This document shows positions 40,025 to 46,962 of a stretch of 46,962 bases of DNA, one piece after another. Numbering within the stretch: the first letter of the stretch is position 1; every line of letters begins with the position of its first letter. The stretch is from 2-01-FULL-39-28 sp964436165 (GTDB taxonomy: Bacteria > Patescibacteriota > Minisyncoccia > 2-02-FULL-40-12 > GWA2-44-9): NCBI GenBank assembly GCA_964436165.1, contig CAYTBY010000005.1, positions 1-46,962 on the forward strand, read 5' to 3'. Under the pieces are notes generated by a model that worked only from the letters and a program-made list of their open reading frames with translations, was not told the origin of the DNA and ran no database searches. The position numbers and the translations under genes are program-made.

Positions 40025-40898
40025 TATTTTGGAAAAAAAGAATAAGAAAACCTACAAGTACAGATGTTATGCCGGCTAACTTGTTAGCTAGAGTATGCTT
40101 ATCAGTTCTTTCTTTAATTCCAGCCATTTTATCTTTAAGAATCAGCACGACAATAAGGGTAAATAGAAACTGAAATCCCAAAAGACCGTTAACTAAAGAA
40201 ACATTCCCTAAATTTATAGCAAAATATAGGATGATAAAACCGATGCCGGCAAGAAATTTATTGAACACAAATAAAAACTTTGACTTATTGGGCGCATGAC
40301 GGTAAGCAGATCGAACCTCTCCCCGGACATGACCAGAAATAAGGGATAGAAAAGCGGCTCCGACGAATCCAATTCTTGTCCAAAATAAGCCATTGATAAA
40401 GCCGATCTCGTTGAAAGACAGCTTAAGCAGAACATAGGAGATACCGAATAATAGTCCGGCTAAAACAGCTGAAATAAAAACATGCCTTTCAACTTTTCCA
40501 AGAAGAAATATGCCTAGAACTAGAAATATAAAAGCCACGGCATTAATGAGGGGGAGTGGGTCATTCAGGACAAAAATTGACAGGATATAAGTAAAAAGGG
40601 CGCTCATAGTACCGACCTGAGTTGCCGCAATAGAAACATCGCTTTCCTTGATAGCTTTATAAAGGAACATCAGGCCTACAAAAAATATACCTCCAGAAAT
40701 TATCGCTAACCAGAAAAAACTAAAACCGGGCCAATAAACCCCAAAGGGCAATAGAAAAACTGCTGATAAGCTTAAAATAGAAACCCCAAAAGCATAAGCA
40801 TGGTATTTGGGGATATGACCGGCAAGAAGATATTTATCAATTACAAAAACAATCGCGTTTATAAAATAAGCTATTAAAGCTAAGTAGAGCCAAAGCAT
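40017..40898 (-). CDS. EamA/DMT-family membrane transporter
   Basis: 293 residues with about ten transmembrane helices in two homologous five-helix halves (first half MLWLYLALIAYFINAIVF to about 140, second from VLAGLLFGISYVLLKL). This is the drug/metabolite transporter fold that moves small metabolites or nucleotide sugars. Cotranscribed with the anchored GH-A hydrolase and near a beta-glucosidase, so a role in sugar or glycan product uptake or export is plausible. Substrate unknown. Confidence 0.78.
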   Translation of the reverse strand: MLWLYLALIAYFINAIVFVIDKYLLAGHIPKYHAYAFGVSILSLSAVFLLPFGVYWPGFSFFWLAIISGGIFFVGLMFLYKAIKESDVSIAATQVGTMSALFTYILSIFVLNDPLPLINAVAFIFLVLGIFLLGKVERHVFISAVLAGLLFGISYVLLKLSFNEIGFINGLFWTRIGFVGAAFLSLISGHVRGEVRSAYRHAPNKSKFLFVFNKFLAGIGFIILYFAINLGNVSLVNGLLGFQFLFTLIVVLILKDKMAGIKERTDKHTLANKLAGITSVLVGFLILFFQNNG

Positions 40899-40911
40899 AG
40901 ATTAAGTTTAA

Positions 40912-41005
40912 AATGTAAATATCAAAGTGTAAAATGACAATTTAAAATCTTAAAATTTTTAATTTTGAATTGTAATTTTGTATTTTGATTTTTTAATTTT
41001 ACATT
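40912..41005. repeat. AT micro-repeat forming a ~90-nt imperfect palindrome
   Basis: The left half (ATGTAAATATCAAA..., ACAATTTAAAAT) is mirrored by the right half (GAATTGTAATTTT..., TTTTACAT) around AAAATTTT (40952-40959). It fills the gap between the beta-glucosidase stop and the EamA start. Confidence 0.6.
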
Positions 41006-42291
41006 TCCAAAGAATTTGTTTCACAAATTCTTTTATATTCCCAGGCCGATGGGCGAATATGACGCTCAAAGGTGTTGTAATCAACTTCGACAAGACCGAA
41101 TCTGGCCTTATATCCATCGATTATTTCAAAATTATCTAAAAGAGACCAATAAAGATACCCACGCACATCAACACCGTCATTTATGGCTTTATGAATCCAA
41201 TATAAATGATCTTTGATGAACTTTTCTCTTTTTTGGTCAGTTGAATCAGCAATCCCATTCTCGGTTATAAAAACAGGTTTTTTAAACTTTTGAAGCATTT
41301 TCAATACGTGATATACGCCTTGAGGGTAAATTTCCCATCCTTTTTCAAACATTATTTCTTGTTTTGACAGAACCTTTTCACTGCCAGGTAAACGATCTAT
41401 TTTATAATAATTTACGCCTATAAAATCATAATGGGGGAAGGCCTTGCTTAAGAAATATAAATTACGATGATAATTATATAGTTTCCCTATTATTGTTTGA
41501 TAGAAATCGTCTCCTGAAACAGGAAAAGCTGTTCCTTCGGCTATTCCAACCTCTACATTATGCGACGTAACCTTATCCCGAGGTCGAACCTCTAGAAATC
41601 CCCGAGGTTCGACCTCGAAAGATTCAGGATCAACAGGGGATTGGTCGTATATTTTTTTTATCTCACTATAGGCTTGGATGTGTGCTTTGATAATATTCCC
41701 GCTGGCTCTCCTCCACTTGAATAGGCTCTTATAATGAGGTGGCCATAGCCCTTTTATATAGGAATAGTACCCATATACCGTCGTTGCTTCGTTAAAAGTT
41801 ATCCACAGCCCTACTTGGTCCTTTAGGTGCTCAACAACATACTTTACGTATCGTGTAAAGTATTTGGGACTATCAACATTTAGGAACCCGCCTTTTTGAG
41901 CAAACCAGATCGGATTTGTGAAATGCCAGAGGGTTATCATCGGCTCGATTCCCCTGTCTCGCAAGGCCTTGACAACATTGATATAATGTTGCATTTCTTT
42001 TTCATTGAATCTCCCCTCCTCTGGCTCAATCCTTGACCATTCTATCGAGAAACGGTGGATGTTTTGATTGAGTTTTTTAGCAATATCAAAGTCTTCTTCA
42101 TATCTGTTGTAACTATCGCACGCTTTTCCGGATATAAAATCATCTGGCTTTAGTCCTTTAGCCTTAAGCTCTTTTAGCCTAGATTCTGACCTCTCCCACT
42201 CCGTCCAGTCGTTATGATTATCCCCTTCTATCTGATGGGCCGAGGTAGCACTCCCCCATTTAAAATTGTTAGGAAATTTATATAAAGTCAT
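40999..42291 (-). CDS. GH1 beta-glucosidase/glycosidase
   Basis: 430 residues, close to the usual GH1 length. A retaining glycosidase with TIM barrel: KWGSATSAHQIEGD (11-24) binds the sugar, HRFSIEWSRIEP (79-90), LWHFTNPIWF (121-130), acid/base Glu168 in WITFNEA (Ala replaces the usual Pro), and nucleophile Glu344 in FITENGIAD. No signal peptide, so cytoplasmic cleavage of disaccharides or glycosides. A REP-like dyad at 41580-41616 inserts EVEPRGFLEVRPRDK at about residues 226-240, in the variable loop before SHNVEVGIAEG. This is the clearest case of a REP-like element inside a conserved enzyme with an open frame. Confidence 0.9.
   Translation of the reverse strand: MTLYKFPNNFKWGSATSAHQIEGDNHNDWTEWERSESRLKELKAKGLKPDDFISGKACDSYNRYEEDFDIAKKLNQNIHRFSIEWSRIEPEEGRFNEKEMQHYINVVKALRDRGIEPMITLWHFTNPIWFAQKGGFLNVDSPKYFTRYVKYVVEHLKDQVGLWITFNEATTVYGYYSYIKGLWPPHYKSLFKWRRASGNIIKAHIQAYSEIKKIYDQSPVDPESFEVEPRGFLEVRPRDKVTSHNVEVGIAEGTAFPVSGDDFYQTIIGKLYNYHRNLYFLSKAFPHYDFIGVNYYKIDRLPGSEKVLSKQEIMFEKGWEIYPQGVYHVLKMLQKFKKPVFITENGIADSTDQKREKFIKDHLYWIHKAINDGVDVRGYLYWSLLDNFEIIDGYKARFGLVEVDYNTFERHIRPSAWEYKRICETNSLEM
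41580..41616. repeat. REP-like dyad (AAATCCCC spacer), in GH1 gene
   Basis: GAGGTCGAACCTC (41580-41592) and GAGGTTCGACCTC (41604-41616), perfect 13-bp arms, spacer TAGAAATCCCC. The MITE-like element at 37145-37180 has the same arms and nearly the same spacer. Confidence 0.9.
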
Positions 42292-42335
42292 GGATTTAAG
42301 ACTACCTCATATATTTTCTCACAATCTATGAAAAT

Positions 42336-42372
42336 AAAAAACCCTCCTTCGCTTAAAGCTTTGGAGAGCTTT
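42336..42372 (-). terminator. Likely terminator of the metalloprotease gene
   Basis: On the minus strand CTCTCC pairs with GGAGGG (one G-U), around an inner AAGCTTTAAGC structure, followed by TTTTTTATTTT. Confidence 0.65.
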
Positions 42373-42384
42373 TCCATGTTATAT

Positions 42385-43008
42385 TTAATTCCTATAAAGT
42401 TGAATCAGGGTGGCGATCCGTTCTGACTTTTCTTCATCATCGGCGGCCAGTTTACTAATAGCCGATATCAATGTCAGGGGGTCTATTCCGGAGTCAACGG
42501 TAAGCTTATCAGCATCTTTTTCGTAGTTGATATCTCTCTTGTCAGTTAAGTTGGAATTTTTATGGCCGAGAATCAGGTGTCCAAGTTCATGAACCGAAAC
42601 TGCCAATACCTCGCTGGCATCAAGGGTATTTGAAATATCCTTAAAAAGAAAAATTAAGATAAAGTCATCATTAACAGCAAACCAGCTTCTTCTTTTATCT
42701 TTATATGATAATTCGCTTGCGCGTAGTTTAACTGGCGGAAGATTTAATCCCGATCTCTTAATCGCCTTATTGAGAGAAGAGGAGATGGCATTAATCCTAA
42801 CAGCATAAACAAGCAAATTATTGTAGGATATGGGGTCGGATTGAGTCTGTTCTTTTGAAACTAATTCCTCTAGATCAAGCTTAATCATCGGAATCGGACT
42901 AGCAACGGATTTGGGCCAGGACTGGACAATAGAATTACTTAAAACAAGGGCTAAGCTAACTAAAAGTGCGTAGAAGCAAAGAAAACTTATTACCCATCCC
43001 CTCGTCAC
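42385..43008 (-). CDS. Membrane-anchored HEXXH metalloprotease (M48-like)
   Basis: 207 residues. An N-terminal anchor (residues 5-27) is followed by an extracytoplasmic metalloprotease domain with SVHELGHLILGH, giving zinc ligands His140 and His144 and catalytic Glu141. NYEKDADKLTVDSG supplies Glu163 as third ligand, spaced as in M48 peptidases (EXXXD pattern). Probable quality-control or processing protease. The start is a GTG (43008) behind a GGGGGG Shine-Dalgarno, with a promoter at 43047-43074. Followed by its own terminator, so a single-gene transcript. Confidence 0.75.
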   Translation of the reverse strand: MTRGWVISFLCFYALLVSLALVLSNSIVQSWPKSVASPIPMIKLDLEELVSKEQTQSDPISYNNLLVYAVRINAISSSLNKAIKRSGLNLPPVKLRASELSYKDKRRSWFAVNDDFILIFLFKDISNTLDASEVLAVSVHELGHLILGHKNSNLTDKRDINYEKDADKLTVDSGIDPLTLISAISKLAADDEEKSERIATLIQLYRN

Positions 43009-43046
43009 ATCAGACCCCCCTATTCAATGTCAAAAAATCTGCCTAT

Positions 43047-43074
43047 ATAGTAGCATGATTTGATCTAATTTCAA
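43047..43074 (-). promoter_or_regulatory. Promoter of the metalloprotease gene
   Basis: Minus-strand TTGAAA (43074-43069), 16-nt spacer, TACTAT (43052-43047); leader of about 30-40 nt. Confidence 0.5.
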
Positions 43075-43099
43075 CTCTATCAAGAGTAACTAAAATAAC

Positions 43100-43642
43100 T
43101 TACTTTTGAGTCGCCGTTTGAACCTCAACAAGTTCTACCTCAAAATAGAGAATAGAATTAGGAGGTATCAGCCCGTTGCCAACATCGCGACTGCCATAAG
43201 CAAGATCGGCGGGAATAATTAACTTTCTTTTTCCACCAACCTTCATCCCAATAACACCTAAATCCCAGCCCTTAATAACCATGCCTCCGCCAAGAACAAA
43301 AGAAAACGGCTGGCCTCGGTCGTAAGAACTATCAAATTTATCGCCGTTAGCCAGGGTACCGATATAATGAGTGGCAACTATATCCCCTTCCCGCGCTTCT
43401 CTGCCATAGCCGACAACAGTATCTTGAAGCTGAAGACCGTTGGGAAGTTTTATCATTTTGCCGACGCTATTGCCATCGTTTTCTTCTTCCGGCAAAGGCG
43501 ACGGCTCTTGGCTGGCAACAAGACCAGCCAAACCAGAATCATCGGAATTATTAGAAACATTTCTGCTCTTTTGGATAAAAAACCAAGCGGCAACGCCGAC
43601 TAGGACTATTACTGCAAGATATATAAGGGTGTGTTTGGACAT
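43100..43642 (-). CDS. FKBP-type peptidyl-prolyl isomerase, membrane-anchored
   Basis: 180 residues. One N-terminal helix (LIYLAVIVLVGVAAWFFIQ, 6-24) places the enzyme outside the membrane. After a Ser/Glu linker, residues about 65-178 are a complete FKBP domain: THYIGTLANGDKFDSSYDRG, PFSFVLGGGMVIKGWDLGVI, GMKVGGKRKLIIPADLAYGS and IPPNSILYFEVELVEV contain the family's aromatic pocket residues. It would assist proline isomerisation of exported proteins such as the surface-layer proteins. Next to DsbA in the same orientation. Confidence 0.9.
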   Translation of the reverse strand: MSKHTLIYLAVIVLVGVAAWFFIQKSRNVSNNSDDSGLAGLVASQEPSPLPEEENDGNSVGKMIKLPNGLQLQDTVVGYGREAREGDIVATHYIGTLANGDKFDSSYDRGQPFSFVLGGGMVIKGWDLGVIGMKVGGKRKLIIPADLAYGSRDVGNGLIPPNSILYFEVELVEVQTATQK

Positions 43643-43658
43643 ATAAAATTTAAAAAAA

Positions 43659-44630
43659 TTAAAATGGTCTTGGAACAGGGATCCCTTCCTTTAGCATCGG
43701 AGAGGCATACGGCGGATAAAGATCAGGATCAATTGTCCTTTCAAAACATGTCATGCCTTCGCCATAAGCCCAATTTGATGGTTCACCGCCATAATGCACT
43801 GCTACTGATCGGCCCTTTCCCATAAACTCTTCTGAATTTGATGTAACGAATGTCGCGCAAAGCTCAAAAGTAAAAGGACCGGTTACTCTATAACCGTAAT
43901 CAATTCCCGATTCAGGATCCTTGGGAACAACGAAACCGCTGATATTATTGGTAAGCTCGGCCGTTCCTTGAGGCAATGATGTTTTGCGTTGCCAATAATC
44001 AATGACCTGATATTGAATGGTTGAGAGATCGGATACTCTTCGCTCATCAAAACGAATCGCTCTTTGCTTAGCCGGCGAACCGGCAAACCAAAATCCGGCC
44101 GCAATACCAACCACGACTAAGCCGATTATCACTTTGTCAAAAATACCCATCCAAGAGAATGGCTTATCTTTGAGCTCTGAAAAATAGTGAGCCAAGATGG
44201 TGCTGGCAATAAATAACACCACTAAAACCTTTAAGACAAACCGGGCCGTTAATTCGCCATTTAAAAAATTCATCAAAAGAGCCACCAAGTCTCCGATTAT
44301 AACCAGAGAGGCAACAAATAAGGTAAGGTACAAAAGCCAGCGCCGTATTTTTAATTCTCTCTTCTCGGAATGCTTGGCAATATCTTTGCGTAAAAACCAT
44401 GATACCCAGACAAACACCGGAAATACGACCATAAGCACCGCCATGGAGTTACGAACCAAGTTCAGGGTATTTGTTTTTGACCAGTAGTAACCCTCGATCA
44501 ACAGGTCAGGATATTGCAGATCTACATATTGATAAAGAAGAACGCCAAAAGCAACCGCTACCGTTATTAGGGTGATGATAGAGAGGAGATAAAGAAATAC
44601 ATCGCGTGGAAATGTTTTAGAGTCGCTCAT
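43659..44630 (-). CDS. DUF5671-like membrane protein with pilin-like C-terminal domain
   Basis: 323 residues. Four or five transmembrane helices in residues 10-185, with VFLYLLSIITLITVAVAFGV and RNSMAVLMVVFPVFVWVSWF as in DUF5671, a domain common in candidate-phyla bacteria. The C-terminal 130 residues start with an AAGFWFAGSPAKQRAIRFDE helix and continue RRVSDLSTIQYQVIDYWQRK, which looks like a type IV pilin/pseudopilin major subunit fold. Cys residues in ELCATF and MTCFE may form a disulphide. It overlaps the dsbA-like gene by 4 nt (ATGA), so DsbA may oxidise it. Confidence 0.72.
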   Translation of the reverse strand: MSDSKTFPRDVFLYLLSIITLITVAVAFGVLLYQYVDLQYPDLLIEGYYWSKTNTLNLVRNSMAVLMVVFPVFVWVSWFLRKDIAKHSEKRELKIRRWLLYLTLFVASLVIIGDLVALLMNFLNGELTARFVLKVLVVLFIASTILAHYFSELKDKPFSWMGIFDKVIIGLVVVGIAAGFWFAGSPAKQRAIRFDERRVSDLSTIQYQVIDYWQRKTSLPQGTAELTNNISGFVVPKDPESGIDYGYRVTGPFTFELCATFVTSNSEEFMGKGRSVAVHYGGEPSNWAYGEGMTCFERTIDPDLYPPYASPMLKEGIPVPRPF

Positions 44631-45385
44631 TTGACCTTTAATTCTTCGTCAATTATTGCTTTTAGCGAAGCATAGGGTTGAGCTCCGACAACAAGGCGGC
44701 CATTAATGAAGAAACTTGGCGTACCCGAAACCCCGGCTGCACTTCCATCCGCAAAGTCCTTTGCCACTTCGTCTTTATATTTTCCTGAGTCCAGACATTG
44801 ATTAAATTTACCGGCATCAAGCCCTATTTGCGAAGCCCAAAGTTTCAAATCCTGCAAAGTAAAGGTGACTGTCCCCTGTCCCTTTTTCCCCTGCTCGCCG
44901 AAAATCTTATCGTGCATTTCCCAATATTTACCCTGGTCATCGGCACATTCTGCGGCTTGAGCCGACGGTTCGGCCATCGGATGAAAAGATAAAGGATAAT
45001 CTCGGTAAACAAAAAGAACTTTACCGGTATCAATATATTCTTTCTTTAGCTGGGCGAATGAATCCTTCCAAAAAGTCCGGCAAAACGGACACTGATAGTC
45101 GCTGAACTCTATCATTGTAACTTTTGCCCTCTTGTTGCCCAGATAAGGATCGTCGCCGACAGAAACATCAACTCTGACATTTCCTTCCGAATCTTGTTTT
45201 ATTTGAGCCGTACCAGATTTACCCCCAACCCCGTTAGAATAGAGCAGTGATCCGGAAATCATCGCGCCGGTCGCTAAAATTGCCAAAGCCAAAAAATTCT
45301 TCTCGATAAATTTACCCCAGCTGAATTTGTTCTCCACTGTAGCCGGTTGAACAGTTTCCTGTGTTTGTGTATTTTGTTCGTCCAT
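44627..45385 (-). CDS. DsbA/BdbD-family thiol-disulphide oxidoreductase, membrane-anchored
   Basis: 252 residues. The N-terminal anchor (31-50) holds a thioredoxin-fold domain outside the membrane. The active site CPFC is Cys99-Cys102 in MIEFSDYQCPFCRTFW. The helical insert includes AAECADDQGKYWEMHDKIF, and GVSGTPSFFINGRLVVGAQP has the cis-Pro loop. It is a Thioredoxin_4-type disulphide oxidase of exported proteins. A promoter (TTGCTT, 17 nt, TACAAT) ends 8 nt before the ATG, so the mRNA may be leaderless. Coupled to the next gene by an ATGA overlap. Confidence 0.9.
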   Translation of the reverse strand: MDEQNTQTQETVQPATVENKFSWGKFIEKNFLALAILATGAMISGSLLYSNGVGGKSGTAQIKQDSEGNVRVDVSVGDDPYLGNKRAKVTMIEFSDYQCPFCRTFWKDSFAQLKKEYIDTGKVLFVYRDYPLSFHPMAEPSAQAAECADDQGKYWEMHDKIFGEQGKKGQGTVTFTLQDLKLWASQIGLDAGKFNQCLDSGKYKDEVAKDFADGSAAGVSGTPSFFINGRLVVGAQPYASLKAIIDEELKVK

Positions 45386-45393
45386 GATTAGAG

Positions 45394-45422
45394 ATTGTAT
45401 CGATTATTAAAAAATAAAGCAA
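45394..45422 (-). promoter_or_regulatory. Promoter of the DsbA-like gene, leaderless type
   Basis: Minus-strand TTGCTT (45422-45417), 17-nt spacer, TACAAT (45399-45394), then 8 nt to the ATG at 45385. Confidence 0.5.
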
Positions 45423-45427
45423 TTGGT

Positions 45428-45772
45428 TCAAAACCAACGACGTGCCTTGTCCTTTTCCAGAGCTTCTTTAAGAATACTTTCAATTTCATCAAGTCTTGCT
45501 GGGTGTTCGTGCAGACGAGCTTTAGAATTTTTTGATATAGTCGAGTGTGGATCTCTTAAAGCCGACATGGTCTCGTTGAATTCTTTCTCGGTTATACCGG
45601 CCGTCGGCTTACCAAAAAATGGCTGAGATTCTTCATAATCTACATCTTTTAAATCGCTGTCGAAAGCTGAATGGATAGCATTTCTTTCTACTGCTGTAAT
45701 CCTTCGCGAAACCATCTGTTGATCAACAAAGCCCTTAAATTCCTCGACTGTAATTTTTTTACGTGTAGTCAT
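45428..45772 (-). CDS. Hypothetical protein, 114 residues
   Basis: Soluble, charged and helical (TVEEFKGFVDQQMVSRRITA, LDEIESILKEALEKDKARRW). No signal or membrane segment. It starts 7 nt after the CorA stop, so it is probably in the corA transcript. A weak hairpin over the stop codon (TTGGTT/AACCAA) with downstream T residues may terminate it. Function not recognised. Confidence 0.65.
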   Translation of the reverse strand: MTTRKKITVEEFKGFVDQQMVSRRITAVERNAIHSAFDSDLKDVDYEESQPFFGKPTAGITEKEFNETMSALRDPHSTISKNSKARLHEHPARLDEIESILKEALEKDKARRWF

Positions 45773-45779
45773 TTATTTA

Positions 45780-46679
45780 TTATAACCATTTATTCTTTTT
45801 TAGCCAAGCCAGGGCAATGAAAGTGCCAAGAGCCATCGCTCCTATAAGCCACCAGAATGTCATCGGATGATCGTTAAAGGGAAGAGGCAAGTTCATACCA
45901 TAAACAGTAGCCACAAAAGAAAGGGGCAAGAGAATAGCGGTAAAAATAGTCAAAACCTTAATAACATAGTTTCTCTTATTGTCCAACAGCGAGCTTGAAG
46001 TTATATGAAGCGAATCGGCTACCTCCCGATGAGTTTCGGTAAAGTGGAGGGTCCGGTTATAATCCGCAACCAAATCAGAAATGTACGGCTTAATTCTCTC
46101 TCCCCAGAACTCAAAAGCCACATCCGGCGCCGCATCCCAGACAGCCTTTTGGGGTTTCAGGGCCCGGATAAAATCCAGTATCTGTCTTTTAATGTGGGCG
46201 ATTTTTTCTATTATACTATCGTCAAATTGTTTAAAAATATGATCCTCGACATCGTCAATCGATTCCTTTATCCTGTCTAATTCCGGAAACATTTTGCTAA
46301 AAAGCTGTTTAGTCAGATGGTGGAACAGGTGGCCGGTAGTTTTGTTTGTATTAAGCTCCGGATTTTTTTCAATATCCGCAAAAATATTATCCAAGTCAGG
46401 AAAGTCCTGGTAACGAACCGTCACCAAAGTATCCTTGGTTATCAAAAAATCTATCTCCACCGACTGTATCTGACTAGTTTTACGATAAAAATTGGGGAAA
46501 TGAAGAATCAGGAACAAATATGTTCCGTAAGATTCAAGCAAGGGATGATATGTCGGCGTTTTTATTTCTTCAAGAAGAAGATGGTGAAAATTAAAATTAT
46601 CGGCCAGAAATCTTATGTCCTTGTCAGTCGGCTTCAAAATATCTATCCATCCTACTCCATCGTATTTTATTTCTCTCAT
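45780..46679 (-). CDS. corA: CorA-type magnesium/divalent cation transporter
   Basis: 299 residues. The soluble N-terminal alpha/beta domain is followed by long helices (LFSKMFPELDRIKESIDDVE, IEKIAHIKRQILDFIRALK) and two C-terminal transmembrane helices. The selectivity-filter GMN is at residues 261-263 (VYGMNLPLPF), as in CorA pores. It forms a homopentamer for Mg2+ uptake. The upstream region has an extended -10 box (TGATATAAT) and a palindromic operator-like site overlapping the expected transcription start, so it is probably regulated. It leads a short operon with the small gene downstream. Confidence 0.93.
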   Translation of the reverse strand: MREIKYDGVGWIDILKPTDKDIRFLADNFNFHHLLLEEIKTPTYHPLLESYGTYLFLILHFPNFYRKTSQIQSVEIDFLITKDTLVTVRYQDFPDLDNIFADIEKNPELNTNKTTGHLFHHLTKQLFSKMFPELDRIKESIDDVEDHIFKQFDDSIIEKIAHIKRQILDFIRALKPQKAVWDAAPDVAFEFWGERIKPYISDLVADYNRTLHFTETHREVADSLHITSSSLLDNKRNYVIKVLTIFTAILLPLSFVATVYGMNLPLPFNDHPMTFWWLIGAMALGTFIALAWLKKNKWL

Positions 46680-46685
46680 AAAATT

Positions 46686-46717
46686 ATAATTATGACTTAC
46701 GCGTAAGTTCTAATTAT
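46686..46717 (-). promoter_or_regulatory. Operator-like palindrome over the corA promoter
   Basis: A perfect 14-bp core ACTTACGCGTAAGT (46695-46708) extends to ATAATTA/TAATTAT outer arms. The minus-strand extended -10 (TATAAT at 46718-46713) puts the start of transcription inside it. Confidence 0.55.
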
Positions 46718-46741
46718 ATCACGTGTTAGCCGGCAGACCCC

Positions 46742-46769
46742 TTGCGCTTTTCTGTTTTTATTGTTAAAT
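46742..46769 (+). promoter_or_regulatory. Weak candidate promoter for the FtsH-like gene
   Basis: TTGCGC (46742-46747), 16-nt spacer, TTAAAT (46764-46769), about 35 nt before the ATG. Confidence 0.3.
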
Positions 46770-46804
46770 TAACCCTTAAATTAGGTCCTTGAAAAGAGGT
46801 TTAT

Positions 46805-46962
46805 ATGGATCCGAAGATGCCGGTTCGAAGCTTAGTCAAGTTATGGATGATACTGATACTCGGAGGTTTAATATTGTATCAGAGTGGAGCCTTTACCATG
46901 CCCGCAACCTATATTCAACTTGAATATAGCGCTTTTATGTCTGAGGTTGAGCAGGGCAATAT
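46805..46962 (+). CDS. ftsH: FtsH-like membrane protease, N-terminus only
   Basis: The first 52 residues of a gene running off the right edge. It begins MDPKMPVRSLVKLWMILILG, giving a transmembrane helix at about 11-30. The extracytoplasmic segment IQLEYSAFMSEVEQGN follows, matching the YSEF..V..G.V pattern at the start of FtsH external domains. A good Shine-Dalgarno AGAGGT lies 4 nt before the ATG. The AAA ATPase and zinc-protease parts are outside the window, so the call rests on the N-terminal pattern only. Confidence 0.55.
   Translation, partial: MDPKMPVRSLVKLWMILILGGLILYQSGAFTMPATYIQLEYSAFMSEVEQGN

Noticed and set aside
41799..41807. TTATCCACA DnaA box
   Set aside because: Single copy inside conserved GH1 codons (WITFNEA region); explained by coding sequence.

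Overview
The window looks like a piece of a chromosome from a Candidate Phyla Radiation bacterium (Patescibacteria, most likely Parcubacteria-like). It is AT-rich, uses the standard code, and is packed with glycosyltransferases, TPR-bearing membrane glycosyltransferases and huge secreted surface proteins. It also has a DUF5671-type protein and many short in-frame repeats of a kind I associate with this group. The lineage call is inference from gene content; no rRNA or tRNA gene was seen.

Layout. (1) 1-11274, minus strand: a partial NAD-dependent epimerase, seven glycosyltransferases and three small secreted or surface genes, together a surface-glycan locus. (2) 11400-13684, plus strand: another glycosyltransferase and an N-formylglutamate amidohydrolase-like enzyme. 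(3) 13793-17052, minus: two small proteins and a large secreted LCAT-like lipase. (4) 17106-17938: a RAYT (REP-associated Y1 transposase) gene flanked by 20-bp palindromic direct repeats. (5) 17973-30563, minus: an O-antigen-ligase/TPR protein, five large membrane proteins of GT39/TMTC type (four with TPRs) and a sorbosone-dehydrogenase-like beta-propeller, which looks like a protein O-glycosylation machine. (6) 30520-36236, minus: three exported proteins, including a 1229-residue S-layer-like protein. (7) 36237-37616: a 1.4-kb island without a credible gene, crowded with palindromes, a MITE-like element and a nine-copy heptamer cluster. (8) 37617-43008, minus: a winged-helix regulator, a degenerate trypsin-like protein, two glycoside hydrolases, an EamA transporter and a HELGH metalloprotease. 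(9) 43100-46679, minus: FKBP, DUF5671-type protein, DsbA, a small unknown and CorA. (10) The start of an FtsH-like gene, plus strand, at the right edge.

How the genes fit together. The glycosyltransferases and epimerase would build glycans, the GT-C/TPR proteins and the ligase would attach them outside the membrane, and the Ser/Thr-rich surface proteins (two sharing a 130-residue domain) are plausible acceptors. FKBP and DsbA would help fold exported proteins.

The most striking signal is a dispersed family of short palindromes with a GGTTnnACC core (GAGGTTCAACCTC, GAGGTTCGACCTC and relatives). They occur as two-armed units between genes and, repeatedly, inside genes with the reading frame kept open. 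Single palindromes of the same style flank the RAYT gene and lie inside it. Other repeat classes (a CCCCCACAC...GTGTGGGGG element, GC-rich hairpins, AT-rich micro-repeats) also sit in frame inside glycosyltransferases. Together they suggest a RAYT/REP-like system whose copies are tolerated as added peptide loops, comparable in principle to the Rickettsia palindromic elements.
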